Origin: Aralia elata
Lineage: Eukaryota; Streptophyta; Magnoliopsida; Apiales; Araliaceae
Direction of reading: 5' to 3'
NCBI GenBank assembly: GCA_034770075.1
Contig: CM068379.1
Location: forward strand, 44,027,130-44,091,129
Length of the DNA: 64,000 nucleotides
Of this stretch, positions 11,409-24,800 are shown piece by piece. The notes beneath the pieces were generated by a model that was not told the origin of the DNA, made no database searches, and worked only from the letters and a program-made list of their open reading frames with translations. Numbering within the stretch: position 1 is the first letter of the stretch; each line of letters opens with the position of its first letter. The position numbers and the translations under genes are program-made.

Positions 11409-12379
11409 CTTATTTATTTTAATAATTTCAACAATTACCTATATTAACTTCTTCGAACCTTCAATTTTAATAATTTACACTTAAAATAAATGATAATTAT
11501 TTTTTTTATAACAAACACTTTTTATTAATTTAAATATTTTTTTTTTACCAAACACAACTTTTTTTTTAAAACCGATTATAGCCGAAGCAGTAATACTAAT
11601 AATATTTTTTAAACGATACCAAACATATTCAAACGATATATAAGTCATATTCTAAATTTGTTTTAAAACAAGTCCTTGACACACGGGCCTAGACCGCCAA
11701 AGCGCCGATCCTATTCCTGGTCTAGAGAAGCTTTCTTTGAGGCAACTTCTTGGAAAATACTCTTTGACCCCGTAGCAGCCAATCACCGCCCTCTCTCCCT
11801 TTCTTCTTATATCCTTCCATTGATAATTGATGATTCAACTGCAACTCCGATCTGTTCCAATTACTGATTTGAAGGTCCGTTGGCTCAAATTCTGTTGTGT
11901 TGATTTTTTTTTTCATTAAAAAGATTATGATTTTTCTGTATCGATTTTTTTATGTGTAAATAAATTGAAGGGTTTCTACTATTTTTTTTCTTCTATGGAT
12001 CGTCGAGTTCGAAAATTAAGAGTGTAAATAAATTGAAGGGTTTCTGCTATTTGTTCTCAATTGATCATACAGATTAAGGGTACTTTTTTTTAGTTAAATT
12101 AATAAGACTTGCCGGGAGTTAAATTAGCAATTTATTTATTTATTGCTGAAATGCTTTATTGCTTTATATTCATCGGTTAATGTAGTTATTAGGATTTGAA
12201 CTTGTTCAGGACAACAAAAATCTGAAGACAAACAGCAAAAGAAGAGGTGCTGAGAGTTAAGGTTGTGCTTGGGGTATACAAACATCATAACCCAGCACTG
12301 AGACACATAATTCTAGATAAATATTGGATTCAATTTATTTTATTTTTTCAATTTTGATGTGCATTTTCTGTGATTGGAA
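11409..12379 (+). promoter_or_regulatory. Upstream region and probable 5' UTR of VPS4/SKD1
   Basis: The solo LTR ends at 11408, so only about 970 bases of non-LTR sequence lie upstream of the start codon. The GC-richer block 11680-11880 (CCGCCCTCTCTCCC, then GCAACTCCGATCTG) is the best candidate for a transcribed leader. A GT at 11876 and a TTGTTCAG at 12203-12210 could be the borders of a leader intron. The transcription start cannot be fixed from sequence alone. Confidence 0.4.
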
Positions 12380-12851
12380 ATGTATAGCAATTTTAAAGAG
12401 CAAGCAATAGGATACATAAAGCAAGCAGTTGAGCAAGATGAGGCGGGGAATTATCCCAAGGCTTTTTCACTTTATATGAATGGTTTAGAATACTTTAGGA
12501 CCCATTTGAAGTACGAGAAGAATCCGAAGGTTAAGGAAGCTATTACCCAAAAATTTACAGATTATTTAAGGAGGGCCGAGGAGATTCGGGCAGTTATTGA
12601 TAATGGAGGGACTACACCCACACCAAATGGAGATGCTGCTGTTGCAGCACGACCAAAGACTAAACCAAAGAATGGTGAAGGGGGAGATGGGGAGGATTCC
12701 GAGCAGGCAAAGCTTAGATCTGGGCTTAATTCTGCAATTATCAGAGAGAAGCCAAATGTGAAGTGGAATGATGTTGCAGGTCTTGAGAGTGCCAAGCAGG
12801 CATTGCAGGAGGCTGTAATATTACCTGTCAAATTTCCACAATTTTTCACTG
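12380..12851 (+). CDS. VPS4: VPS4 exon 1 (MIT domain, linker, start of AAA domain)
   Basis: This exon encodes residues 1-157 plus the first base of Gly158. It covers the MIT three-helix bundle that binds ESCRT-III tails, a variable linker (RPKTKPKNGEGGDGEDSEQ) and the conserved entry to the ATPase core (VKWNDVAGLESAKQALQEAV). The donor is G|GTTAGT at 12852. The frame stays open to a stop a few bases into the intron, which explains a shorter apparent reading frame ending QFFTG. Confidence 0.93.
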
Positions 12852-15800
12852 GTTAGTGACTCAGCTTTTGAGAACTGTATTTTCATTGTTACTAGTATGT
12901 TTTTTCTATTAAAAATTGATGATTTACAATTGACAATTATGTTGAACAGACATTGACAGCTTAGGCTACGCAACTTGGTAGATAATTCAGCATATTGGCA
13001 TAACATTATGTTCTTATGTCTGCGATAATTTGTTATTATGTATTTTATGTTGCTTTATAGTTGGAATAGAAGTTTAAGTAGAAAATCACTTTTCTTTGTT
13101 AACTGTGGTGTCAATGCAAAAAAATAAAAAAGAAAAAAAAGAAGAAAGCATCGGATATATGTTGAATAGATAACTGGATCAACTACTTAAGATTGGCCGT
13201 AGTTGAGCTGAGTACATGTGCAAGTGTTGAATATTACTTCAGTCTGAGATTATGTAATGCACACCTAGAAGAGTGGGTTGAATAGGTGCGAATGAAAACC
13301 AATGCCAAATTAAAATTTTCTAGTTAAGTGAATCCAGTCGACTGAATAGATGAATGCAGTCGACTGCTTTATGGTGTAAACCTGATAAAACTTTAATTTA
13401 TTTTCTTTTTGTATTTTTTGATATTAAGTGATTCTATTCTGAATGCAAGGATCAGAATAACTTAACGAATGAATGAGAAAAATAAAGAAAGTAAATAATG
13501 CAAGAACACAAGTTTATACTTAGTTTGACCTACATTCAAGATCAAGTATCAATTGATATCGAGTAGGTTTCCTTTGTTATTAATAAATCAGTTACAATAT
13601 TTCAAACTCCCTGTACAATAGAATTCACAAAACTTTTTGAGCACACTACTTCCTTGAGAAAACATCCTCCCTTGAGCACCTATGCTCCCTTGAGCACCAC
13701 TGGCCCACTGCTCCTTTGAACTCTCTTGGTACAATATTAAAGGAAACCCTTGCTTCACTCCGAAGTCCCCTTTTACAATATATGATATTACAGATGAAAA
13801 GGGATTACAACTAAAACTAATGATCTTAGCTAAACAATATAATTCAAGGCTTTAAGATAATAGCTAAGAGTGATTATTATTTTTAAGCAAAGTAAGCTCG
13901 AGCATTTCAGTTGAGTTTCCAGGAACAAGATAGCCTGGTATATATAGACTTTAAAACCCAACGGGTATATTTTTGAAGATACAAAAACTGTTACGGATAA
14001 AAAGATAAAAACAGTTTTCAGATTAATTGTAACCGAACTGATCTTTAGGATTTGAAAATCTGTTTTACAATAAAAATGAGTAAACTCAGATTTTCATTAT
14101 ATTAAAAAATCAGTTGTATCAAGTCTTATATATATATATATATATATAGGAGACTGATCCATAGCCAACGTTGTAAATTTAAAGTTATCCTTACAACAAA
14201 TCGTGACCGTTCAATCGCAGATCTAACGGTAAAAATTAGCTCACGTCCGCAGTTTAATATGGGGATACCGCAGTTTAATTCTGTGGACGGGAAAGATGTC
14301 CAAAATATCCCTCCAAATTCAATTTTTTTTAAAGTTTTTCGGGTTCCACAATATTAAATTGCATATGCCAATTTTATTTTATTTATTTATTTATATATAT
14401 TTTTTGTTTTTCGGGCTCCACAGTATTAAATTGCGGATGCCACATTCACTGCTAATGAATTTTAAAGGGCGAGGGAACTGGAAATGGGAAATTGAGATTA
14501 AGGAATTGGCATTGGGAAAATATAGAGTTATGTCCCTGTAGCCCTTATTTTATGAGTTTCTTCTTCTGCAGTAAATCTAGGTAGGTAGCAGGAGGTGCCG
14601 GGAAGAGGCGGACTTGGAGAGGAGAGAGAAAAAGCTAACATATAGAATTAAAACTTGATTTATTATTCATTCATATGTCTCATGACAAAAAGAAAAAAGG
14701 TCTTTTTTCTTAAAAAGAAATACAGAGCACTGAAACTACAGGAGAGGAGAGGAGAGGGAATAAAAATGGGGAGGACGAGGAGGGTGTGGGGACAAAGCTG
14801 TAACCAACCAGAACTTCGAGAAGCAAACAAATTGGGTAGAAGAAGATGAACAGTAACTCAATTTTATAATTTCTTAAATAATTATATTTATTATTAATTA
14901 CCTAAAAAAATTCAGCTTTCTCTCTCCTTTCTCTCTTAAAATGTCAGCTTTCTCTCTCTTAATTTCCACGTCAACTTAAAAATTTTCATGTCAGCTTTCT
15001 CTCTCCTACATGGAATCAAATGTGACAAACCGTTTAAAGTCAACATGATTTAATGGATTTTGTGACGTTTTGTAAGAAAATTAAAACTTAGTGAGTTGAC
15101 TATAAAAAAAAAAGTTTAGTTAGTCGTTTGTAAGTTGACTTAAAGTACAATGATGAAAAAAGCATTTATCTCGACCCTAACCCGACCCATTTGACCAAAT
15201 TTTGACCCAACCCGACCCAGTTTGACCCGACTCCAATTTCACCAATTAAATCTTTTTAAAAAAAACTAAAAAGTTTTAAAATTATTTTTAAAATAATTAT
15301 TATTTTAAAATATTAAAAATAACTATTATTTTAAATATTTTTAAAAATTATTATTATTTTCAGGAAAAAATATTAGAAACTTTAATTTCTTCATAAAATA
15401 TAGATTTAAAATAATTAAATAAGAAAAAAAAAACTTTATTTTCAAAAAAAAAAGTAGATTTTTTTCATTTTTTACGTAAAACTTTATTTTCAAAAAAAAA
15501 AGTTTATGTCTTTACCATTATTATATGTATTCCTAATATTAGAATTTTTAAAAACAAAAACTAAAAATAGAAATTAAAATACAAAAAACAGTAAAAGATA
15601 AATAAAAAAAAGATTCAATTTTTTTTTAAAAAAAAAGTTTAAAAAATAATTATTATTTTCAGGAAAAAAAATTAGAAATGTTTTCATTTTTTAAAAAAAT
15701 GAGTAAAGTTTTATTTTTTTAAAACATGAGTAAAGTTTCATAAAATATAGATTAAAAAAAAGTAAATAAAAAATTTATTTTCATAAAACAAAATTAGAAA

Positions 15801-18800
15801 ATTTTATTTTTTAAAAGATGTGTAAATTTTCATAAAAATAATTAAAAATTTAAAACTTAATTTTTTTGAATCTATATTTTATGAAACTTTACTCATTTTT
15901 GAAAAAAATGAAAGTTTTTAATATTTTTTCCTGAAAATAATAATTATTTTTTAAACTTTTTAAAAAAAATATTTTATTTTAAAATATAAAAAATAATTAT
16001 TATTTTAAAATTATTTTTAAAATAATATTTTATTTTAAAATATTAAAAATAATTATTATTTTAAAATTATTTTAAAACTTTTTAGTTTTTCTTAAAAAAT
16101 TAATTGGTGAAATTGAGGTCAGGTCAAACTGGGTCTGGTTGGGTCAAAATGGATCGGGTTGGGGTCAAATCGGGTAAGAGGAACGAAAATGCAAAAAAAT
16201 GTCACCTTAAGGACCTAATTGGCGAAAAATGAACTTTATGGACGACTTTAAAAGTGGGTGGCAACTTGGAGGGGCAGAAGTGTCATTCAGCCTCTTTTAA
16301 ATCAACATGACGAAAAGCATTTTGACATCTAACAGATGTAAAGGCCAGTGATGATAAGCTGCCAGAGAAATCAATAATCTAACAGAGATCATTTTAGCAA
16401 CCAGAGAGAGTATCGGAATAATCAACATCGTGAACCTGAGCATATCCTTTTGCAACTAATTGAGCCTTGAGGAGAGCCAAAGAACCATCAGGATTCACCT
16501 TCACTATGTAAACCCACTTGCAACCAACAATCGAAGTATTCAGAAGAGACATCACTAACTCCCAAGTACCATTTTTCTCTAAAGCCATCATCTCCTCCTC
16601 CATAGCTGTCCTCTAGTCAGAATTGGATAGTGCTTCCTTAACAGTTTTAGGAACAGGATAAGCAGAAATAGTAGATAAATATTATGGGTGAAAGAAATAC
16701 CAGAATAGGAGAGAGAAGCAAAAAGAGGATGTTGAGTACAACTTCGTTTACCTTTTCGCAGGGCAATCGGTTTATTTAAATTAGATACATTAGGATCAAA
16801 AGGAGATGCACTAGGATCATTAGACGAAGAAGCCAAAACATCATTGGGCGCTACATTTGTTCTGGGACGACGACTGTATACATAACAAATCTCGAGAACT
16901 GGATGAGTTGGAGGTGTAGGAGTAGTAAACTGAATGATGTAAGTTGGTATCTCTTCATCTAAATCAGACACGGAATGAAACGATAAAGTAAAAGGTGTAG
17001 ACTCAAAAAAGGTCACATCAGAACCAACGAAATATCGTTTAACCTCAAGAGAATAGCAACAATAACCATTTTGAGTGCGAGAATAGCCAAAATATACACT
17101 TAATGGCTTTAAGACCCAACTTGGTCATATTAGGACGGTGATCACGAACAAAGCAAACACACCCATAAACTCTTGGGGGTAAAGAAAATAGAACCTCATA
17201 AGGAATCAAGAAGGAAAAAGGTATAGTCTCATGTAACACAGATGAAGGCACGTGGTTAATAAGATGACACGCTGTTAAACCCGCATATCCCCAACGCATT
17301 TCAAATAGCAAAGCACGCGTAACCTTCATAAGATGTCAACTTTTGCGCTCTGCAACACCATTTTGTTGTGGTGTATCAGTACATGAAGACTGGTGAATGA
17401 TGCCTCTTTAAGTCATGAAAGTAGAAAACGAAGATGAAAAATATTCAAGAGCATTATCACTACGTAGTGTTTCGGTCAAAAAATTAGAGAAAATAAAAAA
17501 TAATTCAGAGCGATTTTTCGTTAAATAAAACGAAGTGACACGTGAATAATCGTCCACAAAGGTTAGAAAATAACGGAAACTAAGTTGAAACACTAATGGA
17601 CAAGGACCCCAAATATCATAATGAACTAAATCAAATGGGCAAGCAGATTAGACAAGACTCGCAATCTAAATTAGACAAGGAATTGAAACAAGGCATTAAT
17701 CTCTTCAAGTTGGCTAAGGAAGTGTGACACCCTCAAATCCCTATACTAGCTACAGCTAATTTGGTGGTCACTATTCTCAAACACACACTTTAACTACTCA
17801 ATTAATAAACTTAAAACCTTCTCACGATAATATATTAAAAATATATTATTACATTCCCAGTTTAAAACTCTTTACACAACTTCCAAAATATTAACATAAA
17901 ACCCAACTATTCCAATAATAATTCTACTTTTCCGACTTAAGGACACCTTTGCCCTTCGCCTTTCTACGAGACCCTTCGGCCTCCTCTGTTCTTGTTGAAA
18001 TGTACAACAAAGCAAGAATGAGCTTAAATAGCTCAACAAGTTCTAAAGCTTCAATAATAATAATATTTCAAATTTACTGTGCAAGGAAATAAATATTTCG
18101 ACAGTTTATAACTTCGAATTCAAGGAATAATAAAGTCTTGAATCTCATTAACTTTAACCGGGTAACCAATAGAAGGTTTTAGAAATTTGAAATCATATGA
18201 TTTATGTATGTGCAATACAACGTTCTCAATATCATGAATAATATTAGAATAACTGAGTGGCCATAAAGACCAACACTATCAAAACTATAGCGGAATGGAA
18301 TCCTTCTACAATCCTGTCCAATATAACTATTGCTCCTCTTAGTTACACAATAAACGATATACATATTCGAGTAGAGAGTTTTCCCTTTATAAAATATTTT
18401 TTGTCATATGAGGAAAAGTAAATTTTAAAATTTTAGCATAAAACTCTTAGTAGCTGACCTAGGAGTAAGTAGATTTAGTTGAAATGAAGAGCCCGGTCTC
18501 AACCTAGGAAAATATGCTGGAAAAGGTGGGTGACTAAAGCCTTCTACCTTCTTGAGCTTGGCCTAATGAAAAGTTCAACTTAAAGGTCCAATCTTGTATC
18601 TTCTTGTCAGTTTGAAATATCTAAAAGCTAAATTATTTGGAGAAAGATATGGGTAAAGAATGGCAACTAAGGCTTAAGTTCAAGGTTCTAAAAGGCGCTA
18701 GGCGGGAGGCGGGCGGCCGGAGGGGGCCTAGGCGGGATTTTTATTTTAAGTCAATTTTAATATTTTATCTTACATTATCCAAACAAAACAATAATATAAA

Positions 18801-21800
18801 GCAAAACAATCTATAATAAAGATAATAAAGACTTTTGCTTAAAGTTCAAACACATATCCATATTGCCAATGTCAAAGTTCAAATATAAACATGCAATTGT
18901 TCAAAGTTTAAACACAAACAAATAATCAAAAATACAAACTAATAGTCATCATCTCCATATCCCTCTATATCTCTAATTCTTCTTCTCCATATCCCTCTAA
19001 GATGATGTCCCCATCGGACTCACACTCATACTCCTTCAAGATAATGACCCACGACGTTATTTTGTAGCTTAGTTATTAAAATAAAAATAAAAAAACAAAT
19101 GTAGCCCTAATTTCTCCGCCTTGCCCGCCTAGGCCCCGCCTAGTCCCACCTAATCTCCTAGAGGAATTTTTTTGCCGCCTTGGGCCTAGGCGAGGCGCCA
19201 GGGGGGCCTAGCGCTTAGGCGTGGCGTCGGGGGGCTAGCGCCTAGGCGGGGATTTTTAGAACACTGCTTAAGTTCCATGATCATAGTGAATTTTCACCAG
19301 GTACAGCAGTCCACAGCAACCTTTCCATTAATTACCTTATTTTATTTCATGATTTCATCTACCCAAGTAATTGTTCCTCCCTTGGCCTCCTCGTTAACCA
19401 TGTTTTACTTCAGTGAACGCACTCTTTCTTTCGTATAAAGGAATCATCTTTTTATACCCCTCTCTTTATACTACTACTTTTATTTGGTTCTACTAATTGC
19501 TCCTCTGAGTTTTGACCATAAAGTCATAAACCCTTAACAATTGATAACTTTCTTCTTGAAATCAAAGAAAGGGTTGGGTGGTCTTCTAATTGCTTCATTT
19601 TCAAGAATTCTGACATGGGTAGTTTTTATTTTCCTGTGGATGCTAAAAGCACAATACATCAGAAGTGGGTTTTCATTACAAGCTGCCGGCCAAGTGAGGG
19701 TGTGATGGAGAGCTGGGAAGGAAGTGCTAGCCAACGACACGTGGGGAGGATTATGGGGAAGGAGATAAGGTTGATGAGTGATCGGAGAAAGGCGGAGACA
19801 CCGATACGGGTTTTGGTGAAGCGGTGGAAGGAGGCGGCAGAGCTTTTTTGGACAATGGATTTATCGGAGATAATATAGTGGCCGGTGGGGTCATGCTTGT
19901 AGGATGTTGATCGCATGTAATTTGATGGGATGATTTTATTGGTGTTGCTGTTGCTGTTGCAGCTAGTTGTTCTAGGGAGTTCAAATTTCATGGTTTAATT
20001 AAGAGAGAAATTTGGGTTGTTTTTGTTGTAAAAGAAGACAAGGAGAGTTAGCTAGTTGTTTTTGACATCCGCAGTATTATACTCGGAGCCCGGAAATTTT
20101 ATTGATGTTGCTGTTGCAGCTAGTTGTTCTAGGGAGTTCAAATTTCATAGTTTAATTAAGAGAGAAATTTGGGTTGTTGTTTTTGTTGTAAAAGAAGACA
20201 AGGAGAGTTAGCTAGTTGTTTTTGACATCCACAGTATTATACTTGGAGCCCGGAAAATTTTAAAAAAAATTTGAATTTGGCATTGGCAGTTTAATATTGC
20301 GGAGCCTGGAAAACTAAAAAAAAAATTGAATTTGGCATCCACAGTTTAATACTGCGGAAGCCGGAAAACTTAATTGAATTTGGAGGGGTATTTTGGACAT
20401 CTTTTCCGTCCGCAGAATTAGACTGCGGTATCCCCCATATTAAACTGCGGACGGGGGATAATTTTCACTGTTAGATCTGTGATTGGACGGTCACGATTTA
20501 TTGTAAGGATAACCTTAAATTTACAACGTTGGCTATGGATCGGTCCTCATATATATATAAAAGATAGATTACATAGATTTTGATTTACCTAATATTGGAA
20601 TCCCAATCTTTAAGGAAAGTTTTGATACTCTGTTTAGGAGAAAGAAGTTTAATAAGCCCAGATCTTTTAATCTTAAATTTCGAAATAGGATAAGAAACTT
20701 AAAATCTGAAGATCAGATTTTCTTTTAGAAATATCAGCTGTGTTATCCACAATCTTAGGTAACTAATTAAGGATAAATTCTGTTACAAATCTAATCCCAA
20801 TATTATAGGAAGTTGTTTCATAGTAAAATTGTTTTAAAGGATAATAAGATAAGAGCCAAAACAGTTTTAGTTTGTGAAAAACTCTATTTATAATAAACTG
20901 ATAATAGAGGATAGATTTGATCAAAATCAGTTTTCTCTATTTTAGCCAAAGCACAGATAGGATTCTTCTTAAAAATAACAACCCATAATTTTATCTGTTT
21001 TAAGATCTTTTAAACCCTAAGCCTTGACAAAATATTTTTTTAGAAAGATTTTACATTGAATCCTAATATTTCTTCAAATCTTCATTCTTGAAGTTCCAAC
21101 AACTTGAAGCCTTTTTGTCCAAAATCATTCTTGTTGTAAAATAGCATCACAATCTAGACAAAAAATATTGTCATCATGAGAATCATCAATATGGAGGAAT
21201 TAACAAAGTCCAGTTACTTTCTGCTCCTTTACTTTGTTGGCAAAGCTAGTATTTAGCTCAGAACCAATTCCTCTGATAATACTAAACAATAAAGAAATAA
21301 AAATATGTATGCACGTTAGGCCAAATTTGGGCTAATTAGTAATTTATTATACATATTACAAACCTATTTCATAGCAAGTTAATTGACTGTCATATACGGT
21401 AACGATTGCATATTTGCATGTCAAGTTTTTTGGTGTCAATGATGCCCAATTGCCTTGTTCTTCAATGCAGTTTACCAGTTACATTTTCCTTACCCTCGTC
21501 TGAAGAAGTTTTGAGTTTTCTTTCTCCTCTGCTTGAGAACTTCAGGTTTTCTAGTATGCTCTATTTACTACAATCAATATTGTGCAAACTTTCTGCAATA
21601 GCGAGATTCTATTATGAAGGATCATAATAAACAAGCAGAAATTTTTAACTGGTGCACTAGTATAGGAATGAACAAGAAGGATTTCACTCGTTTCCTAAGT
21701 CTAGCTGAGCTTTTTCGGGAGAAAATGACGGAGCTTTTCCTGGAAAAAGGAACAGATCCGGCATGGGGTGGCATGGCTGTTGTTTGGCACAGATTAGCAA

Positions 21801-24800
21801 CATGAGATTTTACCATTAAAAGGATGCATTGTAGGAGTACTTCTGCAGCTTTTGATAATATCGGATAGAGGGAAAGAGGATTTTATAATTTCATTTTTGT
21901 GCTCTTTTCTTCCGCCTTATAATTTTCTTTTCCAAAAGTATGTGTGCAATTTAAGAATCGGGATGTTGTTGTCTGCTTTGGTCTTGCAATTGACAATAGT
22001 TAGTTGATGTCTTCATCAGGTAAAAGGCGACCTTGGAGGGCTTTTCTCTTATATGGTCCGCCTGGAACGGGAAAGTCATACTTAGCCAAAGCTGTTGCAA
22101 CAGAAGCAGACTCTACTTTCTTCAGGTAAGATGCGATCTACAACTTAATTCAGAGAGAAATGCATATATTGATACAGATACATCCCCGTGTCTATATTTT
22201 TAGGAAGTTACCATGCGACATCGTAGGTATGTATCTGAAACTTGTGTATGGCCGCGAATCATTTGTTTCAGAAACTAGGCAGAAAAAGAGAAGTGAAATC
22301 ATTATCTAAAATCTAAAATCTTTTGGTAGCATTTTGAGTTGATTTGCAGTCTGAATGGGTGTGCTTGAGTACTTGTATATTGTTATTGATTGATTTCGGT
22401 GGTTGGGTAAATTATTTTATATTATTATGTAAGAATTAATTGATTTATATTAGAGTTTTTAGTTATAATAGGTAATAATAGGAGTTAGGTTGATTAGGTT
22501 GTTTAAATATATGGGGCATCTACTTTTCAAAGTATAAAATTGTTTAAGTAGCTGGAGTTATTTCTTTAATAGGTTACTTAACTTAGTAGTATAATATTAG
22601 AGTTTTACTTGGTCCCAACTCCCAAGTATACATAATCTTATAGTCTTCTTTTTATTTATTTATTAAATATTGTAATTCCCATAAGTTTAATATAGAGTTG
22701 CATTATTTAAAATAAAGTTGTCTGCCTTTGTGTGTCTTTACCAATTTGCGAGGATAGGTTTCTCTCCCTTTCTCTTTTTCTTTCTTCCTCCTTTTCCATT
22801 TCTAAACCCTTCTAAACCTTCTTGAATCATATTCTTTGTTATATAATGAATTTAGGATTGAACATGTGATTAACATTACATATTATAGGAATAAGTATCA
22901 TCTAAGACGGAGTTTTTTATATGGCGTAGTTGATGGATTCAATCTATTTGTTTTACTAGGAGCAAATTTTCATTTGGATTCATAATGTGACTAATTTGAA
23001 CAATGACCTGTCTTTGATACTAAATTATAAATAGGTTGATATATACACACAAGTATCCTAATTACAGTTATGGTAATTCCTAAATTGCAGTAATGTATAC
23101 ACACTGATTATGGAAACATGGAAACTACAATTATGGTATATGTATAGCATATCTTCTAACACTCTCCCTTAAATTGGTGTATAGATGTCTCGCATACCCA
23201 ACTTGAAACATAATGAATGAAACATCTTACTACTAAGACTCTTAGTCAAAATATCAGCGAGCTGATGTTCTGTTTTGACAAAAGTTAAGCAAATAAGACC
23301 ACTAGTTAACTTTTCTTTGATGAAGTGCCTGTCAATCTCAATGTGATTCGTTCTATCGTGCTGTACTGGGTCGTTTGCAATACTAATGACTGCCTTATTA
23401 TCACAAAATAATTGCATAGGCCTTTTAGTTGTAACACCAAATCTTCTAGCATGGTTCGAAGCCACATTAGTTCACATATTTCCAAGGCGATAGCTCGATA
23501 TTTAGCCTCAACACTGGATCTTGCCACCACGAACTGTTTCTTACTACGCCAAGTAACAAGATTACTTCCAACAAATGAACAGTAACCTAATGTAGAACGG
23601 CGATCCTCTATAGAGTCGGCCCAATCTGAGTCGGAAAAAGCTTCAACTCATATGACCATGTGGTGCGAACAATAAACCTTTTCCAGGAGACTTGAGATAC
23701 TTCAGAATTCTGTAAACAGTTTCCATGTGACAATGTCGAGGATCATGCCTATACTGACTCACTATTCCCACAACATAAGATATATCAGGTCTAGTATGAG
23801 AAAGGTATATCAATCGTCCCACCAAACGTTGCTATCTTTTTCTATCAACCGTAGGTCCTGTGCCACCTACTAGATAATGATTAACAATAGGAGAATCAAC
23901 AAGCTTACATCCCAACATGCCAGTTTCTGTTAAAAGATCAAGGACATATTTCTGTTGAGATAGAAAAATCCCACTGGAAGATCTTGCAACTTCAATACCA
24001 AGGAAATATTTCAAAGACCAAGATCTTTGATCTCAAACTCTTGGCCAGACTCGCTTTGAGATTAACTATCTCTTCTCTATTATCCCCTGTCACCACAATG
24101 TCATCAACATAAGCAATAAGAATGGTAGTCTTACCTTTCATCTGTTTGACAAATAGAGTATGATCTGCTGGACTCTGCTTGTACCCAAATCTTATCATTG
24201 CTTTGTGGAATCTACCAAACCAGGCTCTGGGAGATTGCTTTAAACCATATAAAGCCTTTCGCAGTTTACAAACTTTACCGTTGGTGACAGATGAATCAAA
24301 ACCAGAGGGTATTTCCATGTATACTTCCTCCTTCAAGTCACCATGAAGGAACACATTTTTCACATCCAATTGCTGAATATCCCAGCCGAAGTTTGTTGCA
24401 CATGAGATTGTGGTACGAACATAGTTCATCTTCGCCACAGGAGCAAATGTCTCCTGGTAATCATTTCCATGAGTTTGAGTATACCCTTTTGCAACTAGCC
24501 TGGTTTTGAGTCGAGAACTGTTCTATCTGGCTTCTGTTTGACTGTATGCAATGTTTTCAGACTCTGACCGGTCATCGAACCGGAAAAGGTACCGGGTGGA
24601 TGGGTCACTGGTTCAACCAGTGGTCGAACCGTTATTGATCCGGTGACGTCATTAATATATAATAAATAATAAATAATAAATAATTAAATATATTAATTAT
24701 TATATATTATATAATAATAATTAATATATATGTAAAATTATTCAATTTATCTACAAAAATTGAAGGATGCCTCACTATAATAAACACACTTCTGCAAAAA

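Larger units (their letters stand above)
14149..20548. mobile_element. 6.4 kb element with long terminal inverted repeats (Pack-MULE-like)
   Basis: The left end GGAGACTGATCCATAGCC and the reverse complement of the right end GAGGACCGATCCATAGCC begin inverted repeats that extend about 200 bases at high identity. They then continue, gapped, through subterminal repeats built on GCAGTTTAATACTGCGGA. Both ends sit in TA runs, and 9 bp ATATATATA flanks each side. This fits a MULE-size target duplication but is ambiguous in a microsatellite. No transposase was seen. Inside are a fold-back palindrome, a copia fragment, a hAT-like MITE and a MIZ1-like gene fragment, so it is composite. Alternatively the ends are two independent short elements in opposite orientation. 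Confidence 0.55.
12852..22019 (+). other. VPS4 intron 1 (9.2 kb), transposon-filled
   Basis: The borders are GTTAGT and CATCAG. It holds, in order, an unassigned repeat-like stretch, the 6.4 kb inverted-repeat structure 14149-20548 and an exon-like fragment at 21605-21805. Confidence 0.85.

Noticed and set aside
11676..11867. 63 aa frame upstream of VPS4
   Set aside because: Most likely 5' UTR or promoter. Not conserved at the VPS4 N-terminus and not in frame with it.
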